Source: Helicoverpa zea (taxonomy: Eukaryota > Arthropoda > Insecta > Lepidoptera > Noctuidae). Taken from it: a DNA stretch of 64,000 nucleotides. Below are positions 23,006 through 32,417 of this stretch, piece after piece; position 1 is the first letter of the stretch, and each line of letters begins with the position of its first letter. The position numbers were made by a program, and so were the translations under genes. Location: NCBI RefSeq assembly GCF_022581195.2, contig NC_061471.1, positions 10,850,001 through 10,914,000 of the forward strand, in the 5' to 3' direction. Under the pieces are notes generated by a model, which was given only the letters and a program-made list of their open reading frames with translations, did no database searches and was not told the origin of the DNA.

Positions 23006-24828
23006 ATGAACCTTATAGAGAGGTTGATAAAGGAGGTTGGGAGCAGACCTGTATTGTGGAACAGATATGACAATGATTACAATAACAGATCGGCTATGGA
23101 TAAAGAGTGGGAAAGAATCGCTGGATTGTTGAACAAAGATAGTTAGTATCAAGTTATCAACGTCACTTAAACAGCGTCTTATTGTTTCTTTTACTAGATC
23201 TTTTAATATAATAATATGGTATTTCCTTACGATTTAAAAAATATGGTGTTTCCATTAGCAATAGCGCGTTTATAATGAAGTCTAAGTTGAATTTATGTAC
23301 CTATAGGTATTAAAAAAACATTTCTGGCCTTACTACAAAAAATTAAACATCTGTTTTACACTTGTCTAAAAAAATTGTGGCTGCAAAATTAACCATATGT
23401 CAACGTCATAATCTGCCATTTTTTTAGACAAGTCTTAAACAGACGTTTAAAAGTTTTTGTGGTAAGACTATTCCCGTGTTATATACCACAAAAACTTTTT
23501 AACGTCAGTTTAAGCCTTGTCTAAAAAAATGTCAAATTATGACGTTGACATAATGGTTCATTTTGCAGCCAAAATTTTTTTAGACAAGTGTAAAACAGGG
23601 CTTTAAGTTTTTGTAGTAAGGCCATTTTATTGATTTACGTATGCATAATCATCGACCTATTTCTTATTGAAAGTAGGTCTTATTTGATAACTATTTTGTA
23701 ATGTTATGGTGCTTATCATATTATGCAACGTAGTGTAATCTTATCACACTCAACTATGTATCTATATACTGAATTACATTTCGTATGTGTTGATACTGTA
23801 ATAATAGAGCCTATACTTACACAAAGATAATAAGGAAAAAGTATTTTCCGGATACCTCGGGACACGGGTGAAACCTAGGGAATAGTCAATAACTTACGAT
23901 TAAAATTAGTATGCTATGTATATTGTATGCCTGTACAAATACCTATTACAAAGCTGAAAAGTAAGTTGGGTTATACCCAAGATACATTGTTTCTTGTACT
24001 TGTATTCGTATAATTATGTCAGTATTGGGTATATTGCATTACCAAATGGGTATTTATCAGGTTACACGAAGTTCTTCCCCCGGTATATGGGTGAAAACAC
24101 CGTTGGAAGCTAGCAATTATAAATTGACTTATAAGTATTTATATCTTGTTACAGAAGATTTCGTGAAACAAAAATGGCGGAACTTGAGAGACCAATTTCA
24201 AAGAGAGTACAAGAAAGTAAAGGTACCTTTCGGCAACCCTACCAAGCCTTACATTCACTACTACAGAGGTAAATGGATATACTTCGAACAAATGCTGTTC
24301 CTAAAGGAATGCGAATTACCACAACCAGAGTCAGAAATACAAGAAGTAGAAAGTATAAAAGAAGAAATAATTGAGTTTGAAGATAACAACGTGTTTGGTA
24401 ATCAAGTTGATTATAATAATGATTCGGATTATATTGAAATAGAAGCTTCAATGTCTTCTAATAATGAAGAACAGGAATCACATTTTATGATACTTCCTAA
24501 GCTTGAGTTGTTAGAGGAGAAGAGTCCTGAAGAAACTAATGCTAATGTTGTTGATAGGAAAAGGAAATCGACAGACAGTATTAATAAGGGTGAAAGTCAG
24601 GTTCCTATTAAAGTTAAAAGACCTTCAGTAGCGGATGCTTCATGTAATACAGAAGAACAGAATGATATAGATGATGATCTACATTTTGTTAAGAGTTTAG
24701 TGCCATACTTTAGGAAATTAAGTCCAATTAGAAAGTTGTTGGTAAGGAATGAAATACAAAGTCTGTTGATTAGAGAGAGTCTTTGTGAAAATTGTAAGTT
24801 TGGTAATAAGTCGACACATAAGTGTTAG
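23006..24828 (+). CDS. MADF and BESS domain protein, two exons
   Basis: Exon 1 is 23006-23141 (donor GTTAGT, phase 1) and exon 2 is 24155-24828 (acceptor TTGTTACAG, stop TAG). Joined, they encode 269 residues. Residues 1-90 form a MADF (Myb/SANT-like) domain: N-terminal L-I-E-R-L-I-K-E-V, then R-P-V-L-W-N, W-E-R-I-A and, across the junction, Q-K-W-R-N-L-R-D-Q-F-Q-R-E-Y. An acidic, low-complexity middle follows, with a basic patch near residue 180 (R-K-R-K). A BESS motif comes near the C-terminus (D-D-L-H-F-V-K-S-L-V-P-Y-F-R-K-L). In insects, MADF-BESS proteins are nuclear DNA-binding regulators whose BESS motif mediates protein contacts; the target genes here are unknown. The start is supported because the MADF domain begins directly after it. 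A C-terminal C-E-N-C followed by H-K-C is curious but not a recognised zinc finger. Confidence 0.88.
23333..23462 (-). mobile_element. Mariner-like MITE, copy 2 (inverted)
   Basis: A 130-bp element flanked by TA (23331-23332, 23463-23464), reverse-complementary to copies 1 and 3. It carries the same ACTTGTCTAAAAAAA arm and GACGTT core. It lies in the intron of the MADF-BESS gene. Confidence 0.85.
23486..23616 (+). mobile_element. Mariner-like MITE, copy 3
   Basis: A 131-bp element flanked by TA (23484-23485, 23617-23618), closely similar to copy 1 at 7867-7997. It begins CCACAAAAACTTTTTAACG and ends AAGTTTTTGTAG. It faces copy 2 across about 23 bases. Confidence 0.85.
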
Positions 24829-25615
24829 TAGTTCAGTATTTATTTAAATAATAGTTAGTTTTAATGAAAGAAGCTGTGATTTATTATTAGTTTACATTTG
24901 TACCATGTGCGTCTTAGATTCTAAAGTGAAAGTTTATCGGTATTCAATACTGGCAAAGTAATAATTATACCCTTATTTTATTATGACGTGTTGTTTAATT
25001 TCACTCCTTTAAATGTGATAGCAAGTTTATTTTGTTTTAATAGTAAAATAGCTAAGCCGATTATGATGGCATTTACTATCGAGTAAACCTAACCTGTCAA
25101 CCAATCCATATACACATTTTTGCAATTTTTTATCTTAAAAAAAATTGCAAACAAAATCCCAATTAAGAATTTCTTTAACAAAACGCCAGAAGTCATTGGA
25201 TCATAAAACAGGGTTAATTAGGTAAGGTCCGCTTATAGCGTTAATCAAGGCTCGTAGACCAAGAAGTAATGTCGTATAATAAAAAAATTATGTAAAGTAC
25301 GTTTTCTATTAAAACTTGGCATTTATACCAGGAAATTACTGAATGGCTGATAAGATAATCAATGGGGATGATCAAATAAGATTAGATGAGTTTAAGTGAG
25401 AGGTATAAGAAAGGGATTATTTTATGTCCAAACAGTCTTATAACACACTAACACACTGTACACTATGTACTTAATGAATCAAAGTTCAGTCAGAGATCAT
25501 CGATGACGTATCACGTCCAAGAAGTGTTATGTCCGAGGTTCTAGGTAGCTAGATATTGAAAGTCACAGAAAAATCCACACAGCAAAAATACATGATACAA
25601 TTCAGACCAACCTGG
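24829..25615. other. 3' UTR of the MADF-BESS gene and intergenic sequence
   Basis: AT-rich. No convincing polyadenylation signal can be singled out. No other feature recognised. Confidence 0.4.
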
Positions 25616-25996
25616 GGCCTGATTCTCCTAAGTTAATAATGTCAAAATCGAAAAGAAATTGAATAGCAATATGATCGCAATAGCAGTTTTAACCATATCG
25701 GGCATTCTGCTACTAATATAAGACCAATCGTATTCCAACGACATTCGATTGGTTTGCGATTGGTCTGCTATTTTGGTGATTTTGGTCTATACGGTAGTTT
25801 GCTCTACAATCATATTGCAATCGTAAATCATTTGCAGACAAAATGATTCATTATTGAATGACAGAAAAGGTAAAACGTTTATTTCAAAGAAAAAATAGCG
25901 GAATGCCACATACGCTTCAATCGTAATTGAGTCGGGATTGGATCTCAGTCGAACGTGAATCGTATGTCGCTTAAGTAAAATTAGGAGAATCGGGGC
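25616..25996. mobile_element. 381-bp terminal-inverted-repeat element (MITE)
   Basis: Left end GGCCTGATTCTCCTAA and right end TTAGGAGAATCGGGGC are near-perfect inverted repeats. CCTGG flanks both sides (25611-25615 and 25997-26001), a possible 5-bp TSD. The interior holds repeated ATTGGT/ACCAATCG and GCAATA motifs that can fold. No ORF. Superfamily undetermined. Confidence 0.7.
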
Positions 25997-26001
25997 CCTG
26001 G

Positions 26002-28347
26002 AGAATTAAACCTATTATTATACTATGTAGTGATAAACTATCATCGTAAGCCTAGTAGCGCCATCTAGTCATAGACTCGCGAATCAATTTATCGATCATT
26101 ATAACCAATATGAGGTGAACAATATAACAAAGCTAGGTGAGTAGATGACATACGAGGAAACAAAAGACGAATCTACAGCATAACACGAGCTGCAATGAAA
26201 GCAATGAAATGTGACTCAAAACTTGAGACATTGTAAACTTTAACAATTTGCCATAAACAAAGCCACGTACTAAAACAGATGATAAAAATTAAAACACAAA
26301 TAAAACTCCTACGCACACAACATAATACGCGGACTTTCTCTACAATACGATTACTTACCGACGTTAAATATAAATAAAATGTGTTATAAACACGAGAATT
26401 CTTTATGCTGACCGTAAATTAAATTGACGGCTGTCTATCAAGTTTCGTTATAAATGGAGCGATAGTGTAGGAACTGGAGATGATATACTTGATGTACGTG
26501 AAGATAAATATGTAATTATCTTTATAAGATATCCGAAGTACCTATATATAAAACTTTGAGACATAGGTGAACAATACAATGAAATAATCCGGATAGACCA
26601 GAATGAGTTCGTTTGTTAATTTAAACGCTCGGGACCTTTTGGTCCGGATTAATACCTGACAAACAGGTACGTATAATATTCTCAATCGCTTGCAAATTAG
26701 AACACAACAACTATGCCTACATGAAACATGTCTATAGTGCTTTTCCAAAATCTTTGCCAGAGCAATATAAATCGCCATCACGAAAATACCTCCAAAACCA
26801 AACCCTCAAACAATAATCAAGCAATTAACAAAGCCTTAAAGCAAACAGAAAAGATAATCGTCGATAAACCTTTTCATCTTGTGGACTGGGAACGCAACAA
26901 TGGCGGCCCGCATCCCACTGTTTGCGCGGCATTAGCCCGGCTCCCAGTTGACATACTTATCGATTCGCTGATTGTCGCATCAGGATAGCTTAACTATGCT
27001 TAACGAGGTAGTTTTCCAACGATATTTTGGGCTTTTGTTCTGCATTTTTTTTTGCGATTTTAGAGTTACCAAAAGTTGGGCGTGGTGTATGTGCCAAAAC
27101 GTATGTTTCTACATCAGAAATTGAGCGGTAGAATGGATGAACCGATTAAGAAGTGAGTAGACGGAGATGGGTGATTTCCTGGCTCTTTGAGTATTTACAT
27201 CTGAGTTCTCGTTCCCGAAAAACAAATACCTTTTAGACATACATCATTATACATATGGTGTGAGACAATACAATACCTACGTGATCGCAGATCAAATCAC
27301 AATTATATTATTAGTTAAAGGTTTCTCAAACTGGTAAAAATAGCCATAAGTATGTATAGATGGTCAAATAAGTAATAACCCACCCCTAATTGGAATAAAT
27401 GTAGCGCTAGGCAGCTACTGCTTTTTAGTTATTTATTCTGTGATTCCCAACCAAAACCTAAAAGCTTTTATAACTTCAGCAAGTCAAAGTAACAATGAAC
27501 TTATAACAATAATACATCACTCATCGCCAAAATTAGAAATACCAATTTCCTTTCACGATTTGAACTCGATATGCAAACAAAACCAAGTATTAGCGAGCTT
27601 TAACATAAGAAGAATAAACTCGTATAAATTACGTCAGAAGCCCAACCATTTGTACTAATACTTTATCTATTTATCATTATCGTGACCTATAGAAATTTTG
27701 AGAAAGACTAATGTCCAAATATTTTTGAGGGGACTTATTCTGGCAATTCTCGATGGGAAAGAAAAGTTTAATTTGAATTGTCGGGAATCAAGTGTGATGG
27801 CATTGTTATGTGGTAAGTTTTAACGTTTAAACGGATGAACATTTAAAACGTATCCAATTTAATAACTACATATTGAGGATACAATTGAGGATCTTCCTAG
27901 TGAATTTTACTTTTAAAGCCATTATAGATTAAAATGTTTCTGGTTTCTCATATAAAGTACATTTCAGTAAAACATCTGTTGCTACAAAATTGCTACTTAC
28001 TTATTCGATTGCCGACAAAAAATCAAAACTCCAATCGATTCCGATCAAACATCAAAAAAAGGAATCGAATAACGATCTGATTCGATTATTAAAATCGGTG
28101 TATCCAGAATAGGGTTCCAGTTCAAGCCGGAACGAACCGGTTTGGTAAAGTCTCGATTACTCAAATACCGAGACTTTTGTTATCGATTCCGTTGTTATTT
28201 CATTGTGCTGTTTTATCGTAATGGGTTATAGGACATATGTCTTATATTTTATTGGTAAGCCTTTGGGACCTTTGAACTCGGAAATAGTAAGATCTGGGTC
28301 CGGAACATAATAAATTGTAGATATTACGGTGGTTCTTTTGTTTCATG
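26002..28347. other. Intergenic; GC-rich patch at 26878-26965
   Basis: No gene recognised. The patch at 26878-26965 is GC-rich, contains AACAATGGCGGCC, and has near-inverted GACTGGGAAC and CTCCCAGTTGAC ends. It might be a conserved regulatory block. An 86-codon ORF across it has no known domain. A tail-to-tail array of ATCGATT-like motifs occurs at 28000-28200. Confidence 0.35.
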
Positions 28348-28514
28348 TACTGTGTATTTCTGAGACAAAACTGAGAACAGCGCCATCTGTGGACGAGTAG
28401 CGGAACTGCGAGTTCCCAATCGATTAAGACCCAGCGCGCGCAGCGCTACACTACGAATTGTTCCGTCTTCGAGTGAAGCTATCCGCTACTAGAGGGCGTT
28501 ATAATAAATTAAAA

Positions 28515-28730
28515 ATGGATGAGATCCTTAAAACTCTACACACTATACAAAAAGACATAGCCCAACAGAAACAAGATATGAAAGATGTGAAAGAGAATAT
28601 AAAAGAGTCAAAAGAGTCTATAAACAAAAATATCGATGAAAAATTTGACCGTATAGAGGCAAAAACAAAACAACTAGAAGAAAAAATAGAAAACCAAAAA
28701 AATCTATCGATTTTTTGGATAAACAAATGA
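28515..28730 (+). CDS. LINE ORF1, first segment (coiled coil)
   Basis: ATG at 28515 lies in the context AAAAATGGATG, after a 150-base leader with no other in-frame start. It gives 71 residues that are Lys/Glu/Gln-rich with heptad-like spacing, as in the trimerising coiled coil of L1-type ORF1 proteins. The frame closes at TGA 28728-28730. The rest of ORF1 continues in the -1 frame, which is open from 28649. The 82-base overlap includes a heptamer A AAA AAT (28697-28703) in the right register for a -1 slip. Either ribosomal frameshifting or a one-base indel in the seven-A run would explain the break. Confidence 0.75.
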   Translation: MDEILKTLHTIQKDIAQQKQDMKDVKENIKESKESINKNIDEKFDRIEAKTKQLEEKIENQKNLSIFWINK

Positions 28731-29359
28731 GAAGGAGAAACATAGTATTCTTTGGTGTTCCAGAATCAGAAAAAAACTACGAAGAATTACTTAGCAGCAT
28801 TCTAACTATAATCAACGAGAAAATGAATATAGTTTGCCCAAAATGGGAAATTGAAATAGTTTACAGGCTTGGTAAAAATAAAGACAAAATAAGACCCGTC
28901 GTAGTTACAACCACCACAATGAGCAGAAAGCTACAATTGCTAAAAAATAAAAAAGCTCTAGAAAATGCCGACATATATATAAAAGAAGATTTTACGCCAG
29001 CCGTCTTACAAAAACGCAAAGAACTTCAGGATGAGCTCCAAAGAAAACGCTCATTAGGGGAAAAGGTTATGATCCGATACGATAAAATTGTCGAAATTAA
29101 ACCTAAAAATCAACAAAATTATGTACCCAGAAAAACTGCAAGTAAAGTATCTGGCGAACCCAGCGAGCCCACGTCAAGTAAAAGATTTTTGTCGGAGTCC
29201 CCTGAAGAAAAAAGGAATGTTAATAGTGTAGAGCAGCCGAAGCAATTACCCAAGAGAAATAAATCGCAAAATATAACGAACTTCTTACGTCCTTCTCAGC
29301 TTACCATTGCCTCTAAAGTCGCTACAAGTCAAGATTATGAAGAAACCTCAAAAAACTAA
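28649..29359 (+). CDS. LINE ORF1, second segment (RRM-like and C-terminal domains)
   Basis: This frame is in -1 register to the first segment. It starts with basic R-R-R-N-I-V-F-F-G-V-P, the first strand of the RRM-like domain of L1-type ORF1 proteins, continues with Y-R-L-G-K and R-P-V-V-V-T, and has a conserved-looking C-terminal part with K-E-D-F-T-P. A Ser/Pro/Lys-rich tail follows. This protein normally coats the element's RNA. No ATG precedes the domain except M at 28727, so it is most likely made as a fusion with the coiled-coil segment. The stop TAA is at 29357-29359. Confidence 0.75.
   Translation, partial: PYRGKNKTTRRKNRKPKKSIDFLDKQMRRRNIVFFGVPESEKNYEELLSSILTIINEKMNIVCPKWEIEIVYRLGKNKDKIRPVVVTTTTMSRKLQLLKNKKALENADIYIKEDFTPAVLQKRKELQDELQRKRSLGEKVMIRYDKIVEIKPKNQQNYVPRKTASKVSGEPSEPTSSKRFLSESPEEKRNVNSVEQPKQLPKRNKSQNITNFLRPSQLTIASKVATSQDYEETSKN
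29350..29356 (+). promoter_or_regulatory. Putative -1 ribosomal frameshift site, A AAA AAC
   Basis: The heptamer abuts the ORF1 stop TAA and is in the X XXY YYZ register. Slipping back one base leads into the ORF2 frame, which is open from 29341. Downstream, TCTCC (29382-29386) pairs with GGAGA and CACGG with CCGTG around a 7-base loop (hairpin about 29382-29411). That spacer of 25 bases is longer than usual for stimulatory structures, so the hairpin's role is doubtful. Confidence 0.5.
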
Positions 29360-29403
29360 GTTACACCCCTCTCTCACCACCTCTCCCAACACGGCCGGTC
29401 CCC

Positions 29404-32268
29404 GTGGGAGACGTAGACCGCAACCCTCTACAGAACAAATACCTTTATGTGGCAACTTATAATGTAAAAACACTATCAACCTATTGTCACCTTCTGGAAC
29501 TGAACGAAGCACTAAAAAATATAAAATATGACGTCATAGGCTTAGCCGAAACTAGGAGACTCGGTAACTTTATAGAAGAATATGGAAACTTCATACTGTA
29601 TTATATGGGACAAACACCGGGATTATATGGCGTAGGATTTATGGTGAATAAGCGCCTTAAAAATAGCATCATATCCTTTAAAGGCCTATCAGAACGAGTG
29701 GCGCTTCTTGATCTATCCATCAACAACCTTGAGATTACCATAATACAGTGTTACGCCCCAACAACGGCAGCAAGCGACGAAGATGTTGAATTGTTTTACA
29801 GCACTGTAAACAATGCACTAAAAATATGTAGAAAAAATACAATAGTCATCGGCGACTTCAACGCAAAAATTGGCCAACCAAAGACTGAAGATACAATTAT
29901 GAAGAGACATGGGTATGGAGTTAAAAACAATAGAGGTAGCAGGCTCATACAATTCGCACGTGAAAACAGTCTTTCAATACTAAATACTTTTTTCAAAAAG
30001 AAAGATAGCAAACGATGGACCTGGATATCACCAGATGGAAAGACAAAAAACGAAGTGGACTACATACTCACAAATTTTCCAAAGCATGCTGAAAACATAG
30101 AAGTAATCAAGGTGCAATACCCCAGCGACCATAGATTGGTAAGAGCGACATTTAAGCTACAACACCTGAAAGCGAATAGAAAATCCTATGGAAAAAACAC
30201 ACACAGTAACTTGAAAACTGAAGCAGAAATAAACATATATAAAGAGTCAGTTCATAAACAGTTAGAAAACAGTAAATTATGGCAAAACAGTCACACAGTT
30301 CAGGAACTTCACGACAAAATCGTCGAGGCAATACAAGATGGCCTTAAAAAATCACATAACTCTGTAACTCACGAAAACGAACCATCTGTTTTATCGGAAA
30401 AAACAAAACAGTTAATATCAAGACGGAGAGTTCTTCAAAAGGCAAAACAAAAAACTAGAAGTATGAAAAATGAGCTTAAAGCTCTCTACAAGCTAATAAG
30501 TAAATATATTCGGAATGACTACAAGAACTACCGTAAGAAGACCATAGAAAAACATGTCATACAGACTAGAAGTGTAAAGAGAGCCAACAAAGAGCTGAGA
30601 CTTCATAAAACTTGGATAGAGGGATTAAATGCTTCGAATAAAGTTACAAGTAACAGAAAAGAAATACTTTACGTTGCAACAGAATTCTATAAGTCCCTGT
30701 ACACAAGTGAACATCATGTAGAGTCATTTACAGCCTCAACTCTACCAAAAGAAACAGCGTCAGATATTGCAGACATAAAAGAGTTGGAAGTGTTGAACGG
30801 AATTACCAGACTGAAACCTGATAAAAGCCCAGGACCTGATAGTATAACAAATGAAGCATTGAAACTAGGAGCTTCTCATCTAGCGTCCCCCCTAACACAG
30901 CTATTTAACCTGGTGCTGAAAACCGCGACTGTCCCAAAACAATGGACTGAGTCACACATCATCTTATTGTATAAAAAAGGAGACCCAAACGATATAAACA
31001 ACTACCGACCAATAAGCTTACTGTCTTCAATATACAAATTATTTTCTTCAATTATAGAAAAGAGAATCAGAAAAACTATAGAAAATCATCAGCCAGTAGA
31101 ACAGGCCGGATTCAGAAGAGGATTCTCCACAGTGGATCATATTCACTCTATTGAAATGATAATTGACAAGTATATCGAGTTTCAAAAACCACTCTACATA
31201 GGATTTATTGATTATCGAAAAGCATTCGACACACTGGAGCATCAAGCAATATGGGAGTCTCTAAGATCTCAAAACATTGAAGCCGGTTACATAAAAGTAC
31301 TGCAATGTATATATAAAAACAGTAGTAGTCGAATAAGGCTAGAGACGACCGGCCCTGCAATACCGATAAAAAGGGGAGTAAGACAGGGGGATCCCATCTC
31401 TCCAACTATATTTATATCAGTGTTAGAAAGAGTCATCGGGCAATTAAAATGGGAAAAACGCGGTTTAAATATAAACAATAAATATATAAGCCACCTGAGA
31501 TTCGCGGATGATATTGTATTGCTATCTGATAATAAAATGGAGTTACAATGGATGCTAGATGATCTTCACGCCGCAAGCCAGCGAGTGGGACTCGAAATAA
31601 ACCGCAGCAAAACCAATATCATGACAAACTATCGGAAGAGTCCTGTATACCTAAAAAACGAAGCGCTGGAGTACGTCGATACATATATATATTTGGGAAA
31701 ACAATTATCGTTTGAGAAACATAGAAATGAACAAGAAATAGAAAGAAGAGTTTCAAATGCTTGGAAAAAATACTGGAGTTACAAAGAAATCATGAAAAGT
31801 GACATGCCAATAAAAATTAAGCAAACAGTTATGAATACCTGCATACTGCCATCATTAACCTATGCTAGCCAAACGTGGAAGTATACACAACAAGCTCAAG
31901 CAAAAATCAGGACGTGTCAAAGAGGAATGGAAAGGAGTATGTTGAAAATTAGAAAAATTCAGAAAATACCCCATACCATCATTCGAAAGAAGACGAAGGT
32001 TACAGACGCTCTGATTTATTGTAAAAAGCTGAAGTGGCGCTGGGCTGGTCATATTGCGAGACTAAAAGATAACAGGTGGACCGCCAGAGTAACATCTTGG
32101 GGAGGTCCATCAGGAACTAGAAAGAAAGGTAGACCAGCCACCCGCTGGACGGACGATATCGTACATACGGCTGGCAAACATTGGATGGAAACTGCGAAAG
32201 ACCGGGACGCATGGAATTCTCTAGAGGAGGCCTTCACCTTCGAGAACGAGGGGTTCTTACACACATAA
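29404..32268 (+). CDS. LINE ORF2: AP endonuclease and reverse transcriptase
   Basis: Numbered from the GTG at 29404, the frame gives 954 residues. The N-terminal APE-type endonuclease nicks the target DNA; its key residues are present: N20, E49, Y117, D151, N153, D242 and H243 (motifs Y-N-V, E-T-R, C-Y-A-P, G-D-F-N, S-D-H). The reverse transcriptase follows, with F-I-D-Y-R-K-A-F-D (D603), R-Q-G-D-P and F-A-D-D (D702, D703). A C-terminal block contains G-H-I-A-R and G-R-P-A-T-R-W-T-D-D. The frame opens at 29341 with no ATG before the endonuclease; the first in-frame ATGs come after E49. It overlaps ORF1 by 19 bases containing A AAA AAC. Translation therefore probably uses a -1 frameshift, or reinitiation at a non-ATG codon. 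Confidence 0.92.
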   Translation: MGDVDRNPLQNKYLYVATYNVKTLSTYCHLLELNEALKNIKYDVIGLAETRRLGNFIEEYGNFILYYMGQTPGLYGVGFMVNKRLKNSIISFKGLSERVALLDLSINNLEITIIQCYAPTTAASDEDVELFYSTVNNALKICRKNTIVIGDFNAKIGQPKTEDTIMKRHGYGVKNNRGSRLIQFARENSLSILNTFFKKKDSKRWTWISPDGKTKNEVDYILTNFPKHAENIEVIKVQYPSDHRLVRATFKLQHLKANRKSYGKNTHSNLKTEAEINIYKESVHKQLENSKLWQNSHTVQELHDKIVEAIQDGLKKSHNSVTHENEPSVLSEKTKQLISRRRVLQKAKQKTRSMKNELKALYKLISKYIRNDYKNYRKKTIEKHVIQTRSVKRANKELRLHKTWIEGLNASNKVTSNRKEILYVATEFYKSLYTSEHHVESFTASTLPKETASDIADIKELEVLNGITRLKPDKSPGPDSITNEALKLGASHLASPLTQLFNLVLKTATVPKQWTESHIILLYKKGDPNDINNYRPISLLSSIYKLFSSIIEKRIRKTIENHQPVEQAGFRRGFSTVDHIHSIEMIIDKYIEFQKPLYIGFIDYRKAFDTLEHQAIWESLRSQNIEAGYIKVLQCIYKNSSSRIRLETTGPAIPIKRGVRQGDPISPTIFISVLERVIGQLKWEKRGLNINNKYISHLRFADDIVLLSDNKMELQWMLDDLHAASQRVGLEINRSKTNIMTNYRKSPVYLKNEALEYVDTYIYLGKQLSFEKHRNEQEIERRVSNAWKKYWSYKEIMKSDMPIKIKQTVMNTCILPSLTYASQTWKYTQQAQAKIRTCQRGMERSMLKIRKIQKIPHTIIRKKTKVTDALIYCKKLKWRWAGHIARLKDNRWTARVTSWGGPSGTRKKGRPATRWTDDIVHTAGKHWMETAKDRDAWNSLEEAFTFENEGFLHT

Positions 32269-32417
32269 AAAGTATAAAATGCATGTAAAATACGTAATTA
32301 ACAATAGATCATTCAAACTAGAAATAAGTTTAAATTTTTTGTATTAATTGTTTTCGTAAGAAATAAAAGGCTTTTTTATTTTTTATTTTTATTTATTTTA
32401 TTTACTGTGTATTTCTG

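Larger units (their letters stand above)
23142..24154 (+). other. Intron of the MADF-BESS gene
   Basis: Intron of 1013 bases splitting the MADF domain between D45 and the QKWRNL helix. It contains two mariner-like MITEs in opposite orientation. The open frame running upstream from exon 2 to 24016 is intronic read-through. Confidence 0.8.
28363..32402 (+). mobile_element. Full-length RTE-like non-LTR retrotransposon (LINE)
   Basis: A 4040-bp element bounded by an exact 15-bp TSD, TACTGTGTATTTCTG (28348-28362 and 32403-32417). In order it has a 150-base 5' leader, an ORF1 in two frames (28515-28730, 28649-29359), an ORF2 with endonuclease and reverse transcriptase (frame open 29341-32268), a short 3' UTR with AATAAA near 32362, and a T/A-rich (TTTTA)n tail. 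The exact TSD and intact catalytic motifs suggest recent insertion. The coiled-coil and RRM-like ORF1 resembles L1-type ORF1 proteins. ORF2 has an RTE-like organisation, with a C-terminal block shared with 12982-13646. Confidence 0.93.

Noticed and set aside
24016..24154. Open frame running upstream from MADF-BESS exon 2, suggesting a start at 24016
   Set aside because: Its first 46 codons have no MADF similarity, and splicing from exon 1 at 23141 to 24155 restores the domain exactly.
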